Position numbers and translations under genes: made by a program
Assembly (NCBI GenBank): GCA_945862125.1
Contig: CAMAYC010000032.1
Coordinates: forward strand, 1 to 43,232
Origin: Reyranella massiliensis 521
GTDB taxonomy: Bacteria; Pseudomonadota; Alphaproteobacteria; Reyranellales; Reyranellaceae
DNA: 43,232 nt
Reading direction: 5' to 3'
Shown: piece after piece, positions 31,393-41,650 of the stretch
Layout: every line of letters begins with the position of its first letter
Position numbering within the stretch: position 1 is the first letter of the stretch
Notes under the pieces: generated by a model
The model's database searches: none
What the model was told of the DNA's origin: nothing
The model's input: only the letters and a program-made list of their open reading frames with translations

Positions 31393-34290
31393 ATGGCAAA
31401 ATCCCGCTTACCCACCGCCGAGCCGCACCGCTTCATCTCGATACGCGGTGCGCGCGAGCACAATCTCAAGAACGTCGACCTCGACCTGCCGCGCGACCGG
31501 CTCGTGGTGATCACCGGCCTAAGCGGCTCCGGTAAATCCTCGCTCGCCTTCGATACGGTCTACGCCGAGGGCCAGCGCCGATATGTCGAGAGCCTGTCAT
31601 CCTACGCGCGCCAGTTCCTGGAACTGATGCAGAAGCCCGATGTCGATTCGATCGAAGGCCTGTCGCCGGCGATCTCGATCGAGCAGAAGACGACGTCGCG
31701 CAATCCGCGTTCGACGGTCGGCACCGTCACCGAGATCTACGACTATCTTCGCCTGCTGTTCGCCCGTGTCGGTGTGCCCTACTCACCTGCGACCGGCCTG
31801 CCGATCGAAAGCCAGACGGTTTCGCAGATGGTCGACCGCATCAAGTCGATGGCCGACGGCACGCGACTCTATCTGATGGCGCCCATCGTGCGTGGCCGCA
31901 AAGGCGAATACCGCAAGGAACTGCAGGAGCTGCAGCGCAAGGGCTTCCAGCGCGTGAAAGTCGACGGCAAGCTCTACGAGATCGCCGAGGCGCCGGCGCT
32001 CGACAAGAAGTTCAAGCACGACATCGACGTGGTCGTGGACCGCATCGTGGTGAAGGCCGATCTCGGCAACCGGCTTGCCGACTCGATCGAAACGGCGCTC
32101 ACCCTGGCCGAGGGCCTCGCCATTGCCGAGAACGCCGACTCGGGGGAGCGCACGGTGTTCTCCGCCCGGTTCGCGTGTCCGGTCTCCGGCTTCACCATCG
32201 AGGAGATCGAGCCTCGCCTCTTCTCCTTCAACGCGCCGCAGGGCGCCTGCCCCGCCTGCGACGGCCTGGGCGTAAAGATGTTCTTCGATCCCGAGATGGT
32301 GGTGCCCGACGACCGGCTGTCGCTGGCCGAAGGGGCGATCGCACCGTGGGCCGATTCCTCGGGCCAGTATTACGCACAGACACTCGAGAGCATCGCCAAG
32401 CACTTCAAGGTCAAGATGTCGACGCCATGGCGCGACCTGCCCAAGAAGGTGCGTGACGTCATCCTCCAGGGCAGCGGCGGCGAATCCATCGCCATGCGCT
32501 ACGACGACGGCATTCGCCAGTACCAGACCACCAAGCCGTTCGAGGGCGTGATCCCCAACCTCGACCGTCGCTGGAAGGAGACCGACTCCTCCTGGGTGCG
32601 CGAGGAACTTGAGCGCTTCCAGCACGAGAGCAAGTGCGAGGTCTGCGGCGGTGCCCGACTGAAGCCCGAGGCGCTGGCCGTGAAGATTGCCGGCCTGCAC
32701 ATCAGCCAGGTCACCGAATTCTCCATCGGCGATGCCGTGAAGTGGTTCCTCGACCTATCGCCGAAGCTCACCTCCAAGCAGCGCGAGATTGCCGAGCGCA
32801 TCCTGAAGGAGATCAATGAGCGGCTGGGCTTCCTCGACAATGTCGGCCTGAGCTACCTCACGCTCGACCGTGGTTCGGGCACGCTGTCGGGCGGCGAGAG
32901 CCAGCGCATCCGGCTCGCGTCCCAGATCGGCTCGGGCCTCACCGGCGTGCTCTATGTCCTCGACGAGCCATCGATCGGGCTGCACCAGCGCGACAATGAC
33001 CGGCTGCTGAAGACGCTGACGCGGCTGCGCGACCTCGGGAATACGGTGCTGGTCGTCGAGCACGACGAGGATGCGATCCGCGCCGCCGATCATCTGGTCG
33101 ACATGGGCCCCGGTGCCGGGGCGCACGGTGGCCATGTGATCGCCCAGGGCACGCCCGAGGAGGTGATGCGCAACAGCGCCAGCCTCACTGGCCAGTATCT
33201 CTCGGGCTTCCGCCAGATCCCGATCCCCAAGGTGCGGCGCGAACCGCCGCCCCAGGGCAGCAAGGGCGGCCGCTGGCTCACGATCAAGGGCGCCAAGGCG
33301 AACAACCTCCAGAACGTCACGGCCGGCATCCCGCTCGGCACCTTCACCTGCGTCACTGGCGTGTCAGGCAGCGGCAAGAGCACGCTGATCGTCGAGACGC
33401 TCTACAAGGCGCTGGCCAAGCGACTGAACAACGCGCGCGAACATCCCGGCGCCCACAGCGGCCTCGACGGCGTCGGCCACCTCGACAAGATCGTCGATAT
33501 CGATCAATCGCCGATCGGCCGCACGCCGCGTTCCAATCCCGCCACCTACACCGGCGCCTTCTCGCCGATCCGCGACTGGTTCTCGCAACTCCCGGAGTCG
33601 ACCGAACGCGGCTACAAGCCGGGACGCTTCTCGTTCAACGTCAAGGGCGGCCGCTGCGAAGCCTGCCAGGGCGACGGTGTCATCAAGATCGAGATGCATT
33701 TCCTGCCCGACGTCTACGTTCAGTGCGACGTCTGCAAGGGCAAGCGTTACAACCGCGAGACGCTGGAGATCATCTTCCGCGGCAAGTCGATCGCCGACGT
33801 GCTCGACATGACGGTCGACGAGGGCTGCGAATTCTTCAAGGCCGTGCCCATCATCCGGGACAAGCTCCTGACCTTGCAGCAAGTCGGCCTCGGCTACATT
33901 CACATCGGCCAGCAGGCCACGACGCTTTCCGGCGGCGAGGCACAGCGCGTCAAACTCGCCAAGGAACTGTCGCGCCGCGCCACCGGCCGCACGCTCTACA
34001 TTCTCGACGAGCCGACCACAGGCCTGCATTTCGAGGACGTGCGCAAGCTGCTCGAAGTCCTGCATCGCCTGGTCGAGACCGGCAACACGGTGCTGGTGAT
34101 CGAACACAATCTGGAAGTCATCAAGACTGCGGACTGGGTGCTCGATCTCGGCCCCGACGGCGGCGCCGGCGGCGGCCGCCTTGTCGCCGAAGGGCCGCCC
34201 GAGGCGATCGTGAAGGTGGCCGAGAGCTACACCGGCCAATACCTCGCCCGCTACCTGCCGCGCGGCACCACGGCCAAGAAGCGCGCCTAG
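31393..34290 (+). CDS. uvrA: Excinuclease ABC subunit A
   Basis: A 965-residue damage sensor of nucleotide excision repair. It has two ABC modules: the first Walker A is [13 protein letters not shown] near residue 40, with signature [12 protein letters not shown]; the second Walker A is [13 protein letters not shown] near 656, with signature [15 protein letters not shown]. The zinc-binding cysteine pairs CPACDG, CEVCGG, CEACQG and CDVCKG are all present. The ATG at 31393 (MAKSRLPT) is preferred to an upstream GTG at 31360. There is no clear ribosome site. The gene ends in TAG within a CTAG shared with the opposing kinase gene. Confidence 0.98.
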   Translation: MAKSRLPTAEPHRFISIRGAREHNLKNVDLDLPRDRLVVITGLSGSGKSSLAFDTVYAEGQRRYVESLSSYARQFLELMQKPDVDSIEGLSPAISIEQKTTSRNPRSTVGTVTEIYDYLRLLFARVGVPYSPATGLPIESQTVSQMVDRIKSMADGTRLYLMAPIVRGRKGEYRKELQELQRKGFQRVKVDGKLYEIAEAPALDKKFKHDIDVVVDRIVVKADLGNRLADSIETALTLAEGLAIAENADSGERTVFSARFACPVSGFTIEEIEPRLFSFNAPQGACPACDGLGVKMFFDPEMVVPDDRLSLAEGAIAPWADSSGQYYAQTLESIAKHFKVKMSTPWRDLPKKVRDVILQGSGGESIAMRYDDGIRQYQTTKPFEGVIPNLDRRWKETDSSWVREELERFQHESKCEVCGGARLKPEALAVKIAGLHISQVTEFSIGDAVKWFLDLSPKLTSKQREIAERILKEINERLGFLDNVGLSYLTLDRGSGTLSGGESQRIRLASQIGSGLTGVLYVLDEPSIGLHQRDNDRLLKTLTRLRDLGNTVLVVEHDEDAIRAADHLVDMGPGAGAHGGHVIAQGTPEEVMRNSASLTGQYLSGFRQIPIPKVRREPPPQGSKGGRWLTIKGAKANNLQNVTAGIPLGTFTCVTGVSGSGKSTLIVETLYKALAKRLNNAREHPGAHSGLDGVGHLDKIVDIDQSPIGRTPRSNPATYTGAFSPIRDWFSQLPESTERGYKPGRFSFNVKGGRCEACQGDGVIKIEMHFLPDVYVQCDVCKGKRYNRETLEIIFRGKSIADVLDMTVDEGCEFFKAVPIIRDKLLTLQQVGLGYIHIGQQATTLSGGEAQRVKLAKELSRRATGRTLYILDEPTTGLHFEDVRKLLEVLHRLVETGNTVLVIEHNLEVIKTADWVLDLGPDGGAGGGRLVAEGPPEAIVKVAESYTGQYLARYLPRGTTAKKRA

Positions 34291-35792
34291 CTGCCGGCGG
34301 CGCGCCGCTGCCAGGCGATCCGGCCGAGTTCGTACCCGAACTGGCGTTCGACGACGTCGGGCGTGGCATCGGAGGCGTCGCCTTTGCGAGCGGCGACGCG
34401 GGCCTGGGCCACGTCCTTCGGGACATCGATCCAGATCCCCTCGAAGGGCACGCCGACTTTGGCCGCCAGCGCCTCGGCCGCCTGGCGCTCGTCCTCGCGG
34501 GCGAACACCGCGTCGAGAACAACGCTGTGGCCGGCCCGCAGGATCCGCTCTGCCCGCGCCATGAGAGCCCCGTAGACCCGAGCCGAAAGGTCGGGCGTAT
34601 AGCTGCCAGCCGGCATGCGCTCGCTCAGTCCGATACCGGACATTCTCTTGCGCTCCACGTCGCTCCGCACCACGGCGGCGCCGGGTGTCCGGCCGATCCC
34701 GGGAGCCAATTTGAGCGCCAGAGTGGTCTTTCCACTGCCCGACAGGCCGCCCACTGCTAGCAAACGCGGCGGCGCCGGTTGCAGGAAACCAAGGGCTGCC
34801 TGCTGATAGGCCCGCGCGGGGGCGTTGTCGGCGCCGCTGACCGCCGTCACGGCCGAATCGACATAGGCCCGGATCGAGGCGCGGCGCGCGAGGAAGAGCG
34901 GCAGCAGGGCAAGGGCCTCGTCGTGCGGTGCCGCCGGCAGCTCCGCGATCCGCCACAGCCATTCGTTCAAAAGCCGGTTGGCGAGCGCACCCAGGCCCTG
35001 CCGCGACAGGTCCATCAAGGTGAAGGCGAGGTCGTAGAGGACGTCGATGTTGGCGATCTTGTCGGAGAATTCGATGGCATCGAACGGCACGGGCTCTCCG
35101 GCCAGCAGCACGATGTTGCGCAGATGGAGGTCGCCGTGGCAGCGCCGCACCGCCCCGGCCGCCTGCCGCCGCGCCACCAGATCCGCCCACGGCTCGAGCG
35201 CCCGTGGCATCGCCACGGCCAGCGCCTCGCTGGTCGGCGGATCGAGGCGCTCGCCGGCCTCGCGCATCTGGCGCACATCGGCGGCGACCGAATGCCGGTA
35301 GTCGTCGGGCCCGCTGAAGCCCGCGGCAATGGCCGGCAAGCCATCATGAAAGCGGGCGATGCGCGCGCCCAGCGCCGTCATCAGTTCAGGTGTCAGCGCG
35401 CCGCGCGCGGCCATGCGGTCGAGCAGACCATCCTCGTCAAAGCGACGCATGACGACCACCCAGTCGACCGCGTCGTCGCACGCCTCGCCCGGATCGCCCA
35501 GGACGAGGGTGCCATCGCGGCCCCGCCGGACCGGCGCAACCCCGAGATAGACTTCGGGCGCGAGCTGACGGTTGATGTCGATCTCGGCGGCACACATGAC
35601 GGCGCGCCGGCCCGAAGTAGAGAAATCCATGTAGGGGAACTTCACCGCGCGCTTCAGCTTGTAGGCGCGTTCGCCCGAAAGAAACACGACCGCGCCATGG
35701 GTGTCGATGCGGCGCGCCGGTGCCAGCCGGGCACCGAGAAAGTCGATGACCTCCGACTGATCTTCTACGACAAAGGATGGACGGACGGTCAC
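34287..35792 (-). CDS. Fusion of an APH-like kinase domain and a P-loop (AAA/zeta-like) domain
   Basis: A 501-residue two-domain protein. The N-terminal half resembles aminoglycoside phosphotransferases: [12 protein letters not shown] carries a likely ATP-contacting lysine, and the catalytic loop is CHGDLHLRN near residue 220, with FDAIEF supplying the metal-binding acid. The C-terminal half (from about 345) is a small-molecule kinase with Walker [13 protein letters not shown]. This fusion is widespread in proteobacteria, and its substrate is unknown; it need not confer drug resistance. The start is GTG at 35792, 4 nt after the CDF gene, with no in-frame ATG that keeps the N-terminus. The stop shares CTAG with uvrA. 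Confidence 0.85.
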   Translation of the reverse strand: MTVRPSFVVEDQSEVIDFLGARLAPARRIDTHGAVVFLSGERAYKLKRAVKFPYMDFSTSGRRAVMCAAEIDINRQLAPEVYLGVAPVRRGRDGTLVLGDPGEACDDAVDWVVVMRRFDEDGLLDRMAARGALTPELMTALGARIARFHDGLPAIAAGFSGPDDYRHSVAADVRQMREAGERLDPPTSEALAVAMPRALEPWADLVARRQAAGAVRRCHGDLHLRNIVLLAGEPVPFDAIEFSDKIANIDVLYDLAFTLMDLSRQGLGALANRLLNEWLWRIAELPAAPHDEALALLPLFLARRASIRAYVDSAVTAVSGADNAPARAYQQAALGFLQPAPPRLLAVGGLSGSGKTTLALKLAPGIGRTPGAAVVRSDVERKRMSGIGLSERMPAGSYTPDLSARVYGALMARAERILRAGHSVVLDAVFAREDERQAAEALAAKVGVPFEGIWIDVPKDVAQARVAARKGDASDATPDVVERQFGYELGRIAWQRRAAGS

Positions 35793-35796
35793 GGCT

Positions 35797-36693
35797 TCAA
35801 GCGAACCCGACCCGTCGCTCCTCGACGCCGAAGGGATCGACGTGAAGGATGATCTCGGCATCCGGAAATGCCGCCTGGATATCGGCCTCGACCTGGTCGC
35901 CGATCTCGTGCGCCCGCGTGAGGGTGAGCGCGGGGTCGAGCTCGATGTGGACCTGGATGAATTTGGTGAGACCCGAGGATCGGGTGCGCAGGTCATGAAT
36001 GTCCTGCACCTCCGGATGGCGCTTGGCGATGTCCACGATGCGCAGCCGATCCGCGTCCGGAAGCTCCCGATCCATCAGCACGTCGAGCGAACCCCGCCCG
36101 ACTCCCCAGGCGCCGTGCATCAGGTAGAACGCCACAAGGGCCGCCATGCCCGCATCGATAAGCGGCTGATTGAAGCGGCCTGCCAGGAACAGCGCGATAC
36201 CGACTGCTACGTTGCTCACGAGATCGGTCTTGTAGTGTGCCTTGTCGGCGCCGATGGCGATGGAGCCCGTCCGCTTCACGACGTAGTTCTGGAAGGCTAC
36301 CAGAGCCAGGGTGAGCGCAATGGCGAGGAGGCTGACGGCCACGCCCACCGCCTCATCCCGGACCTCGTGCGGATGCAGGAGACGGTCGCCCACCGTCAAC
36401 AATAGACCACCGCCCGACGCAGCGATGAAACCGGCCTGGGTCAATCCCGCCAATGCCTCGGCTTTTCCATGGCCGAAGCGATGGTCGGCATCGGCCGGGG
36501 TCAGCGCCTGGCGGACAGCGAGGAAAGTGATCAGGGAGGCGAGAAAGTCGAGTGACGAGTCCACCAGCGACGACAGCATGCTGACCGACTCGGTGATCAG
36601 CCAGGCCGCCGTCTTGGCGCCGATCAGAACCACCGCCACCGACATCGAGGCGATGGTCGCGGCCCGCATCAGGCGTTGTGGCTCCATCGCCAT
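35797..36693 (-). CDS. Cation diffusion facilitator family divalent-metal exporter (FieF-like)
   Basis: A 298-residue inner-membrane antiporter. Six membrane helices (residues 10-205) carry the metal-site signatures: SLVDSSLDFLAS with its two aspartates in helix II, DHRFGHGKAEALAGL, and the second DxxxD-type site HYKTDLVSNVAV in helix V. The cytoplasmic C-terminal domain (about 210-290) has a ferredoxin-like fold with HDLRTRSSG and VHIELDP. It should move Zn2+ or Fe2+ out in exchange for protons. It is 7 nt downstream of pdxH and 4 nt before the fusion kinase, so the three may be co-transcribed. Confidence 0.93.
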   Translation of the reverse strand: MAMEPQRLMRAATIASMSVAVVLIGAKTAAWLITESVSMLSSLVDSSLDFLASLITFLAVRQALTPADADHRFGHGKAEALAGLTQAGFIAASGGGLLLTVGDRLLHPHEVRDEAVGVAVSLLAIALTLALVAFQNYVVKRTGSIAIGADKAHYKTDLVSNVAVGIALFLAGRFNQPLIDAGMAALVAFYLMHGAWGVGRGSLDVLMDRELPDADRLRIVDIAKRHPEVQDIHDLRTRSSGLTKFIQVHIELDPALTLTRAHEIGDQVEADIQAAFPDAEIILHVDPFGVEERRVGFA

Positions 36694-36700
36694 AGCTGCC

Positions 36701-37294
36701 TCAGGGAAAGAGGGTGCGCGTGGTCCAGGGCTCGGCAGGCGAGCCGCGCCGGTATTCGAGACGGTCGTGCAGGCGGAACGCCCCGTCCTGCCAGAATTCG
36801 ATCAACAGGGGATTTAGCCGGAACCCGGACCAGTGAGCCGGCCGCGGTACCGTGCCGACCAGGTGCCGGGCGGTGTATTCGGCCACCCGCTTTTCCAGCG
36901 CGAAGCGACTTTCGAGGGGACGGGACTGGTCGGAGGCCCAAGCACCGATCTGGCTGCCGCGAGCCCGGCTCGCGAAATAGGCATCGGCCTCCTCGGGCGT
37001 GGTCTGCGATACCGGTCCTTCCAGGCGGACCTGCCGGCGCAGCGACTTCCAGTGGAACAGCAGGGCCGCCTTGGTATGGTTCAATAAATGCTGGCCCTTT
37101 CGGCTTTCGTAGTTGGTGTAGAACACGAAACCGGCCGGATCGTAGCCCTTGAGCAGCACCATGCGGGCCGATGGCGTGCCATCGGGCCCGACAGTGGCCA
37201 GCGCCACGGCGTCGGGGTCGTTGGGCTCGCTCTTGGCGGCCTCGGCGTACCAGTCCCTGAACAGCGCCAGGGGGTCGGAATTTTCCCGGATCAT
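36701..37294 (-). CDS. pdxH: Pyridoxamine/pyridoxine 5'-phosphate oxidase
   Basis: A 197-residue FMN enzyme that makes pyridoxal 5'-phosphate. Motifs: [36 protein letters not shown] (FMN phosphate and substrate contacts), [27 protein letters not shown], and the C-terminal dimer/FMN block [24 protein letters not shown], ending [16 protein letters not shown]. The ATG at 37294 is used; the longer reading overlaps the divergent fabI promoter region. A TATATT box is seven bases upstream of ATG and there is no ribosome site, so a leaderless mRNA is possible. Confidence 0.97.
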   Translation of the reverse strand: MIRENSDPLALFRDWYAEAAKSEPNDPDAVALATVGPDGTPSARMVLLKGYDPAGFVFYTNYESRKGQHLLNHTKAALLFHWKSLRRQVRLEGPVSQTTPEEADAYFASRARGSQIGAWASDQSRPLESRFALEKRVAEYTARHLVGTVPRPAHWSGFRLNPLLIEFWQDGAFRLHDRLEYRRGSPAEPWTTRTLFP

Positions 37295-37301
37295 GACCCA
37301 C

Positions 37302-37307
37302 AATATA
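37302..37307 (-). promoter_or_regulatory. -10 box of pdxH
   Basis: TATATT on the minus strand (37307-37302), five of six matches to TATAAT, ending seven bases before the pdxH ATG. No good -35 hexamer is seen at 16-18 bases. The spacing would place the start of transcription at or next to the start codon. Confidence 0.45.
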
Positions 37308-37339
37308 GGGGGCCGCCAAAGCCTTCCACCACCGGCATC

Positions 37340-37368
37340 TTGTCCCAATGGCCTTCCCCCGCTAATAA
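37340..37368 (+). promoter_or_regulatory. Candidate fabI promoter
   Basis: TTGTCC (37340-37345), 17 bases, then TAATAA (37363-37368), ending six bases before the fabI ATG. An AAGGG lies between, so a classical ribosome site is also possible and the true start may be further upstream. Confidence 0.3.
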
Positions 37369-37374
37369 CAAGGG

Positions 37375-38211
37375 ATGACCGTTGCTGCACAATTAATGGC
37401 CGGAAAAAAAGGCCTGATCATGGGCGTCGCCAACGAGCGCTCGATCGCCTGGGGTATCGCCAAGGCCTGCCACGACAATGGCGCCCAGGTGGCCTTCACC
37501 TTCCAGGGCGAGGCCCTGGAGAAAAGGGTCCGGCCTCTGGCCAGCTCGATCGGCAGCGACATCATCTTGCCGTGCGACGTCACCAACGCCGCCAGCATCG
37601 ATGCGACCTTCGCCGAAATCGAGAAGCGCTGGGGCGAACTGGATTTTCTGGTCCACGCCATCGCCTTTTCGAACAAGGATGAGCTCAAGGGCCGCTATCT
37701 CGACACCAGCCCCGAGAACTTCCAGCTCACCATGAACGTGAGCTGCTATTCCTTTACCTCGGTGGCGCAACGCGCCGTGCCGTTGATGAAGAACGGCGGC
37801 AGCCTGCTGACGCTCACCTACTACGGCGCCGAGCGCGTCATTCCTCATTACAACGTCATGGGTGTCGCCAAGGCCGCCCTTGAGGCAAGCGTTCGCTATC
37901 TGGCGGCTGACCTCGGTCAGCAGAAGATCCGCGTCAATGCCATTTCCGCCGGACCGATCAAGACGCTGGCCTTCGCCGGCATCAACGACGGGCGCTATAT
38001 ACTGAAGTGGAACGAACTCAACTCGCCGCTTAAGCGCAACGTCACGACCGAGGAAGTCGGCAATGCCGGCCTTTACCTGCTGTCGGACCTCGGCACTGCG
38101 GTCACGGGCGAAGTGATGCATGTCGACGCCGGCTACCACGTCGTCGGCATGATCAATACCTCGTCGGCCAAGCAGATCGCCGAGTTGCTCGGCAACTTCG
38201 AGGGCGAGTAG
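37375..38211 (+). CDS. fabI: Enoyl-[acyl-carrier-protein] reductase (NADH)
   Basis: A 278-residue short-chain dehydrogenase that performs the last step of fatty-acid elongation. The cofactor loop is [15 protein letters not shown] (residues 17-31). The catalytic pair is Tyr159 and Lys166 in the Y-x6-K motif YNVMGVAK, spaced as in E. coli FabI (Tyr156, Lys163), with [13 protein letters not shown] before it. It is the target family of triclosan and isoniazid-like inhibitors, and no unusual residue stands out. It is divergent from pdxH over 80 bases and 10 nt upstream of aroC, a frequent alphaproteobacterial order. Confidence 0.97.
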   Translation: MTVAAQLMAGKKGLIMGVANERSIAWGIAKACHDNGAQVAFTFQGEALEKRVRPLASSIGSDIILPCDVTNAASIDATFAEIEKRWGELDFLVHAIAFSNKDELKGRYLDTSPENFQLTMNVSCYSFTSVAQRAVPLMKNGGSLLTLTYYGAERVIPHYNVMGVAKAALEASVRYLAADLGQQKIRVNAISAGPIKTLAFAGINDGRYILKWNELNSPLKRNVTTEEVGNAGLYLLSDLGTAVTGEVMHVDAGYHVVGMINTSSAKQIAELLGNFEGE

Positions 38212-38221
38212 GCCGGCTTCC

Positions 38222-39292
38222 ATGGCCGGCAACAGCTTCGGCACTCTTTTCCGGTTTACGAGCTGGGGTGAAAGTCACGGCCCGGCCATCGGTTGCGTGG
38301 TCGACGGCACGCCACCGCGCATCCCGCTCGCCGAGGCCGACATTCAAGTCTGGATGGAAAAACGCCGTCCCGGCCAGTCGCGCTTCGTCACGCAGCGCCA
38401 GGAGCCCGACACGGTGAAGATCCTGTCCGGCGTGTTCGAGGGTGTCACCACCGGCACGCCGATCGGGCTGCACATCGACAACGTCGACCAGCGCAGCCGC
38501 GACTACGGCGAGATCAAGGACCAGTTCCGGCCGTCCCACGCCGACTACACCTATCTGAAGAAGTACGGCGTCCGCGACTATCGCGGCGGCGGCCGGCAGT
38601 CGGCCCGCGAGACGGCGGTGCGGGTCGCCGCCGGCGCCATCGCCCGCAAGATCCTGGGTGGCGGCATTTCCATCCGCGGCGCCGTAATCCAGATCGGTAC
38701 GCAAAAGATCGACCGTACCAAATGGGACTGGGACGCCACCGGCGACAATCCCTTCTGGTGCCCCGACCGGCAGGCGGCGCAGGGCTGGGAGGGTTATCTC
38801 GACGACGTGCGCAAGCGCGGCAGCTCGTGCGGCGCTGTGATCGAGGTCGTGGCTTCGGGCCTGCCCGCAGGCCTGGGCGAGCCGGTCTACGACAAGCTCG
38901 ATGCCGATCTCGCCAAGGCCCTGATGAGCATCAACGCCGTGAAGGGCGTGGAGATCGGCGACGGCTTCGCGACCGCTGCCATGAGCGGCGAGGCGAACGC
39001 CGACGAGATGCGCATGGCCGGCGGCACGCCTACCTTCCTCAGCAACCATGCCGGCGGCATCCTGGGCGGCATCTCGACCGGCCAGGATGTGATCTGCCGG
39101 CTGGCGGTAAAGCCCACGAGTTCCATCCTCTCGACCGTGCGCAGCATCGACCGTCACGGCAACGAGGTCGATCTTAGGACCAAGGGTCGCCACGATCCCT
39201 GTGTCGGAATACGTGCCACGCCGGTGGCCGAAGCGATGGTGGCGTGCGTGCTGGCCGACCATCTGCTGCGCCACCGCGCCCAGTGCGGCTGA
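38222..39292 (+). CDS. aroC: Chorismate synthase
   Basis: A 356-residue FMN-dependent lyase that turns EPSP into chorismate, the last shared step of aromatic amino-acid synthesis. Signatures: [17 protein letters not shown] (12-28), [30 protein letters not shown], and the C-terminal block [18 protein letters not shown] followed by KPTSSI and [11 protein letters not shown]. The length matches bacterial AroC. It lies 10 nt after fabI and 10 nt before the small membrane protein, so it is probably in one operon with them. Confidence 0.98.
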   Translation: MAGNSFGTLFRFTSWGESHGPAIGCVVDGTPPRIPLAEADIQVWMEKRRPGQSRFVTQRQEPDTVKILSGVFEGVTTGTPIGLHIDNVDQRSRDYGEIKDQFRPSHADYTYLKKYGVRDYRGGGRQSARETAVRVAAGAIARKILGGGISIRGAVIQIGTQKIDRTKWDWDATGDNPFWCPDRQAAQGWEGYLDDVRKRGSSCGAVIEVVASGLPAGLGEPVYDKLDADLAKALMSINAVKGVEIGDGFATAAMSGEANADEMRMAGGTPTFLSNHAGGILGGISTGQDVICRLAVKPTSSILSTVRSIDRHGNEVDLRTKGRHDPCVGIRATPVAEAMVACVLADHLLRHRAQCG

Positions 39293-39302
39293 GCCGAACG
39301 CA

Positions 39303-39839
39303 ATGGCGGCCCAGAAGCCCGTCGAGGCCCGCTACGCCCGAGTGCACAATATCGGCATGGCAGCGGTCTCGGTGCTCATGATCGCAGGTGCGATCATACA
39401 CTTTACAACCAACTCGACGAACGCTCCAAGACTGTCGCTCAACGATCCCGGCTTCATGCTGATCGCCCTGCTGTTCCTTGCGTTGGGCTATTACATTTTC
39501 CTGGGCATCAGCCGGGCCGCTAATCGACAGCCCCAGGTCGCCATTGACCGCGACGGCATCACTTTGGGCTTCGGCCGCAATCGCCGCCTGCCATGGAATG
39601 ACATAAAGTGGGTCAAGCTGCACCGGCTCGCCATGCGACAGCAGCTCCTGATCGGACTCGACCCCGAAACCTTCGTCGCTGCAGACCTGCGACTTTCACT
39701 GTTCAATCTCGATGATAGCCTGCGGCCGGTGCGCGGCATGCCGGCGGCAATTCTTGTCCGCGACAATGGGCTGGACGTGACAGCGTCGGCGATGCTTGAC
39801 GCTGTGCGGACATTTCGGCCGAATCTGGTGAAATCCTAG
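39303..39839 (+). CDS. Conserved hypothetical membrane protein with a PH-like domain (STM3941-like)
   Basis: A 178-residue protein I recognise only loosely. Two membrane helices are seen at about residues 18-36 and 49-68, with a short periplasmic loop. Then a soluble C-terminal half reads QVAIDRDGITLGFGRNRRLPWNDIKWVKL, the strand pattern of bacterial PH-like domains in STM3941-type proteins. No catalytic motif is visible. The ATG at 39303 is 10 nt after aroC; longer readings overlap aroC. It is followed by sppA after 22 nt, so a membrane-maintenance role is possible but unproven. Confidence 0.75.
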   Translation: MAAQKPVEARYARVHNIGMAAVSVLMIAGAIIHFTTNSTNAPRLSLNDPGFMLIALLFLALGYYIFLGISRAANRQPQVAIDRDGITLGFGRNRRLPWNDIKWVKLHRLAMRQQLLIGLDPETFVAADLRLSLFNLDDSLRPVRGMPAAILVRDNGLDVTASAMLDAVRTFRPNLVKS

Positions 39840-39861
39840 AACTCCGACCGGAGACGAAGCC

Positions 39862-41622
39862 ATGCGAAGATACCTCGTCGGCCTCCTCGCGACTGTCGGC
39901 GTGCTGACGCTGCTCCTTGTGGCCAGCGGAGCAGCCCTGATCTTCTCCGGCCCGTTCTCGGCCAAGTCGTTGCCGCGCTCGATGGTACTGTCGCTCGACC
40001 TGCGCAACGTACCGCCCGAGGCCGCCTCCACCGATTTGCTGTCCGGCGGCCTGTTCCGCAGCTCGCGCGACCTCGTCGACACTGTCCAGCTGCTCTGGCA
40101 GGCGGCCGACGACCCGCGCGTTGTCGGCCTGTTCGTCGAGATCGGCGACGATCAGGCTGGCCTCGCCCGCGTCCAGGAACTGCGCCAGGCGATCGCCAAC
40201 TTCCGCGGCAAAGGCAAATTCACGGTCGGTTTCGCCGAGTCGCTCGGCGGCAGCGGCGGCCATCTCGGCGACTACTATCTGGCTTCCGCGCTGGAGCAGA
40301 TCTGGCTGCAGCCGAGCGGCAGTTTTGCCGTGACCGGCATCGCCGTCGAGACCCCGTTCATGAAGGACGGCCTGAACAAGCTCGGCATCAAGGTCGAGGG
40401 TGGCAAGCGCTACGAATACAAGAGTGCGCCCGACAGTTTCCTGGAGACAGGCTACACCGGCCCGGCCCGCGAGAACCTGCAGCAGCTCCTCGACAGTCTA
40501 TTCGGCCAGTTCGTCACCGATGTCGCCCGCGATCGACGCCTCGATGCCTCGCAGGTCCGACGCCTCGTCGATGCGGCGCCCTTCGATCCGGAACGGGCGC
40601 GCGAGGAAGGCCTGGTCGACCGGATCGGCTACCGCGGCGACGCGCTGGAGGACGTTTGGCAGCGCGCTGGAACCGTTCGCGGCCTGGTGTCGCTGTCCGA
40701 CTATGCCGGCGACGAGACGCGGCCGAAGCCGAGCGGCGACGTGATCGCCCTGGTACGGGTGAATGGACCGATCGTCTCGGGCTCCGGCGGCGGCGACGGT
40801 ATCCTCGACGACGATGTCATGGCCACCGCCGACGACGTGGTCGATGCTCTCGATCACGCGGCGCGGTCGAAGGAAGTACGGGCCATCGTGCTGCGCATCG
40901 ACTCACCGGGCGGCACTTATCCGGCCGCCGACGCCATCGCCGACGCCGTCGGCCGCGCCCGATCGGCTGGCAAGCCGGTCATCGCCTCGATGGGTGACGT
41001 CGCGGCCTCGGGCGGCTATCTCGCCGCGGTTCGCGCCGACGTGATCGTGGCCCAACCCACCACCATCACCGCCTCGATCGGCGTGTTCACCATCTGGCCG
41101 GTCGCCTCCGAGTTGCTGTCGTCGCTTGGCGTCAAGGTCGACCGGATTTCGGTCGGCACCAACGCCGGCATGTACTCCAGCTTCCAGCCGCCGACGACGG
41201 CACAGCGCGCCGTCGTTACTCGCGAGCTGGACGGCGTCTATCGCGAGTTCACGCGCCAGGTCGGCGAAGCGCGAAAGATCGACGGCCCGAAGCTCGATGC
41301 CGCCGCACGCGGTCGCGTCTTCAGTGGCGTCGATGCCAAGCGCGCCGGCTTGGTCGACGAGTTGGGCGGGCTACAACTGGCGCTGAGCATCGCCAAGGCC
41401 AAGGCCGGCATCGACGAGACGCGCCAGGTCGAGGTCCATCGCTACCCGGATGAGCAGGACCGCTGGCACCGTGTTGTCGACCGGTTGTTCAAGCTTGCCG
41501 GCGTCACGGCCGGTCCGACGATGCGCGCGCCGCCTGAAGTCCGCGAGGCGCTGGCACGACTGGGCATCGTGGCGCGCCCCGGAAACGTGCGCCTGCCGCC
41601 GCTGCCGCCGCTCTGGCGCTAG
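39862..41622 (+). CDS. sppA: Signal peptide peptidase SppA, 67-kDa type
   Basis: A 586-residue membrane-anchored serine/lysine protease that degrades cleaved signal peptides. An N-terminal anchor (residues 4-28) is followed by two tandem S49 domains. The general-base lysine is Lys187 in YEYKSAP, and the nucleophile is Ser383 in GDVAASGGYLAA, the same split of the catalytic pair between halves as in E. coli SppA. The C-terminus is proline-rich (RLPPLPPLWR). GGAG eight bases before ATG fits the start. It is 22 nt after the PH-like gene and 28 nt before the beta-barrel gene. Confidence 0.95.
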   Translation: MRRYLVGLLATVGVLTLLLVASGAALIFSGPFSAKSLPRSMVLSLDLRNVPPEAASTDLLSGGLFRSSRDLVDTVQLLWQAADDPRVVGLFVEIGDDQAGLARVQELRQAIANFRGKGKFTVGFAESLGGSGGHLGDYYLASALEQIWLQPSGSFAVTGIAVETPFMKDGLNKLGIKVEGGKRYEYKSAPDSFLETGYTGPARENLQQLLDSLFGQFVTDVARDRRLDASQVRRLVDAAPFDPERAREEGLVDRIGYRGDALEDVWQRAGTVRGLVSLSDYAGDETRPKPSGDVIALVRVNGPIVSGSGGGDGILDDDVMATADDVVDALDHAARSKEVRAIVLRIDSPGGTYPAADAIADAVGRARSAGKPVIASMGDVAASGGYLAAVRADVIVAQPTTITASIGVFTIWPVASELLSSLGVKVDRISVGTNAGMYSSFQPPTTAQRAVVTRELDGVYREFTRQVGEARKIDGPKLDAAARGRVFSGVDAKRAGLVDELGGLQLALSIAKAKAGIDETRQVEVHRYPDEQDRWHRVVDRLFKLAGVTAGPTMRAPPEVREALARLGIVARPGNVRLPPLPPLWR

Positions 41623-41650
41623 AACCTCCACATCGAGCAAGGAACTTCAC

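Noticed and set aside
33364..35190. Long minus-strand frame across the uvrA end and the kinase gene
   Set aside because: It is out of frame with the kinase and antisense to uvrA; no motif was found.
34287..35792. Aminoglycoside resistance gene
   Set aside because: Only the kinase fold is shared. The APH/P-loop fusion is a common chromosomal protein of unknown substrate in a housekeeping context.
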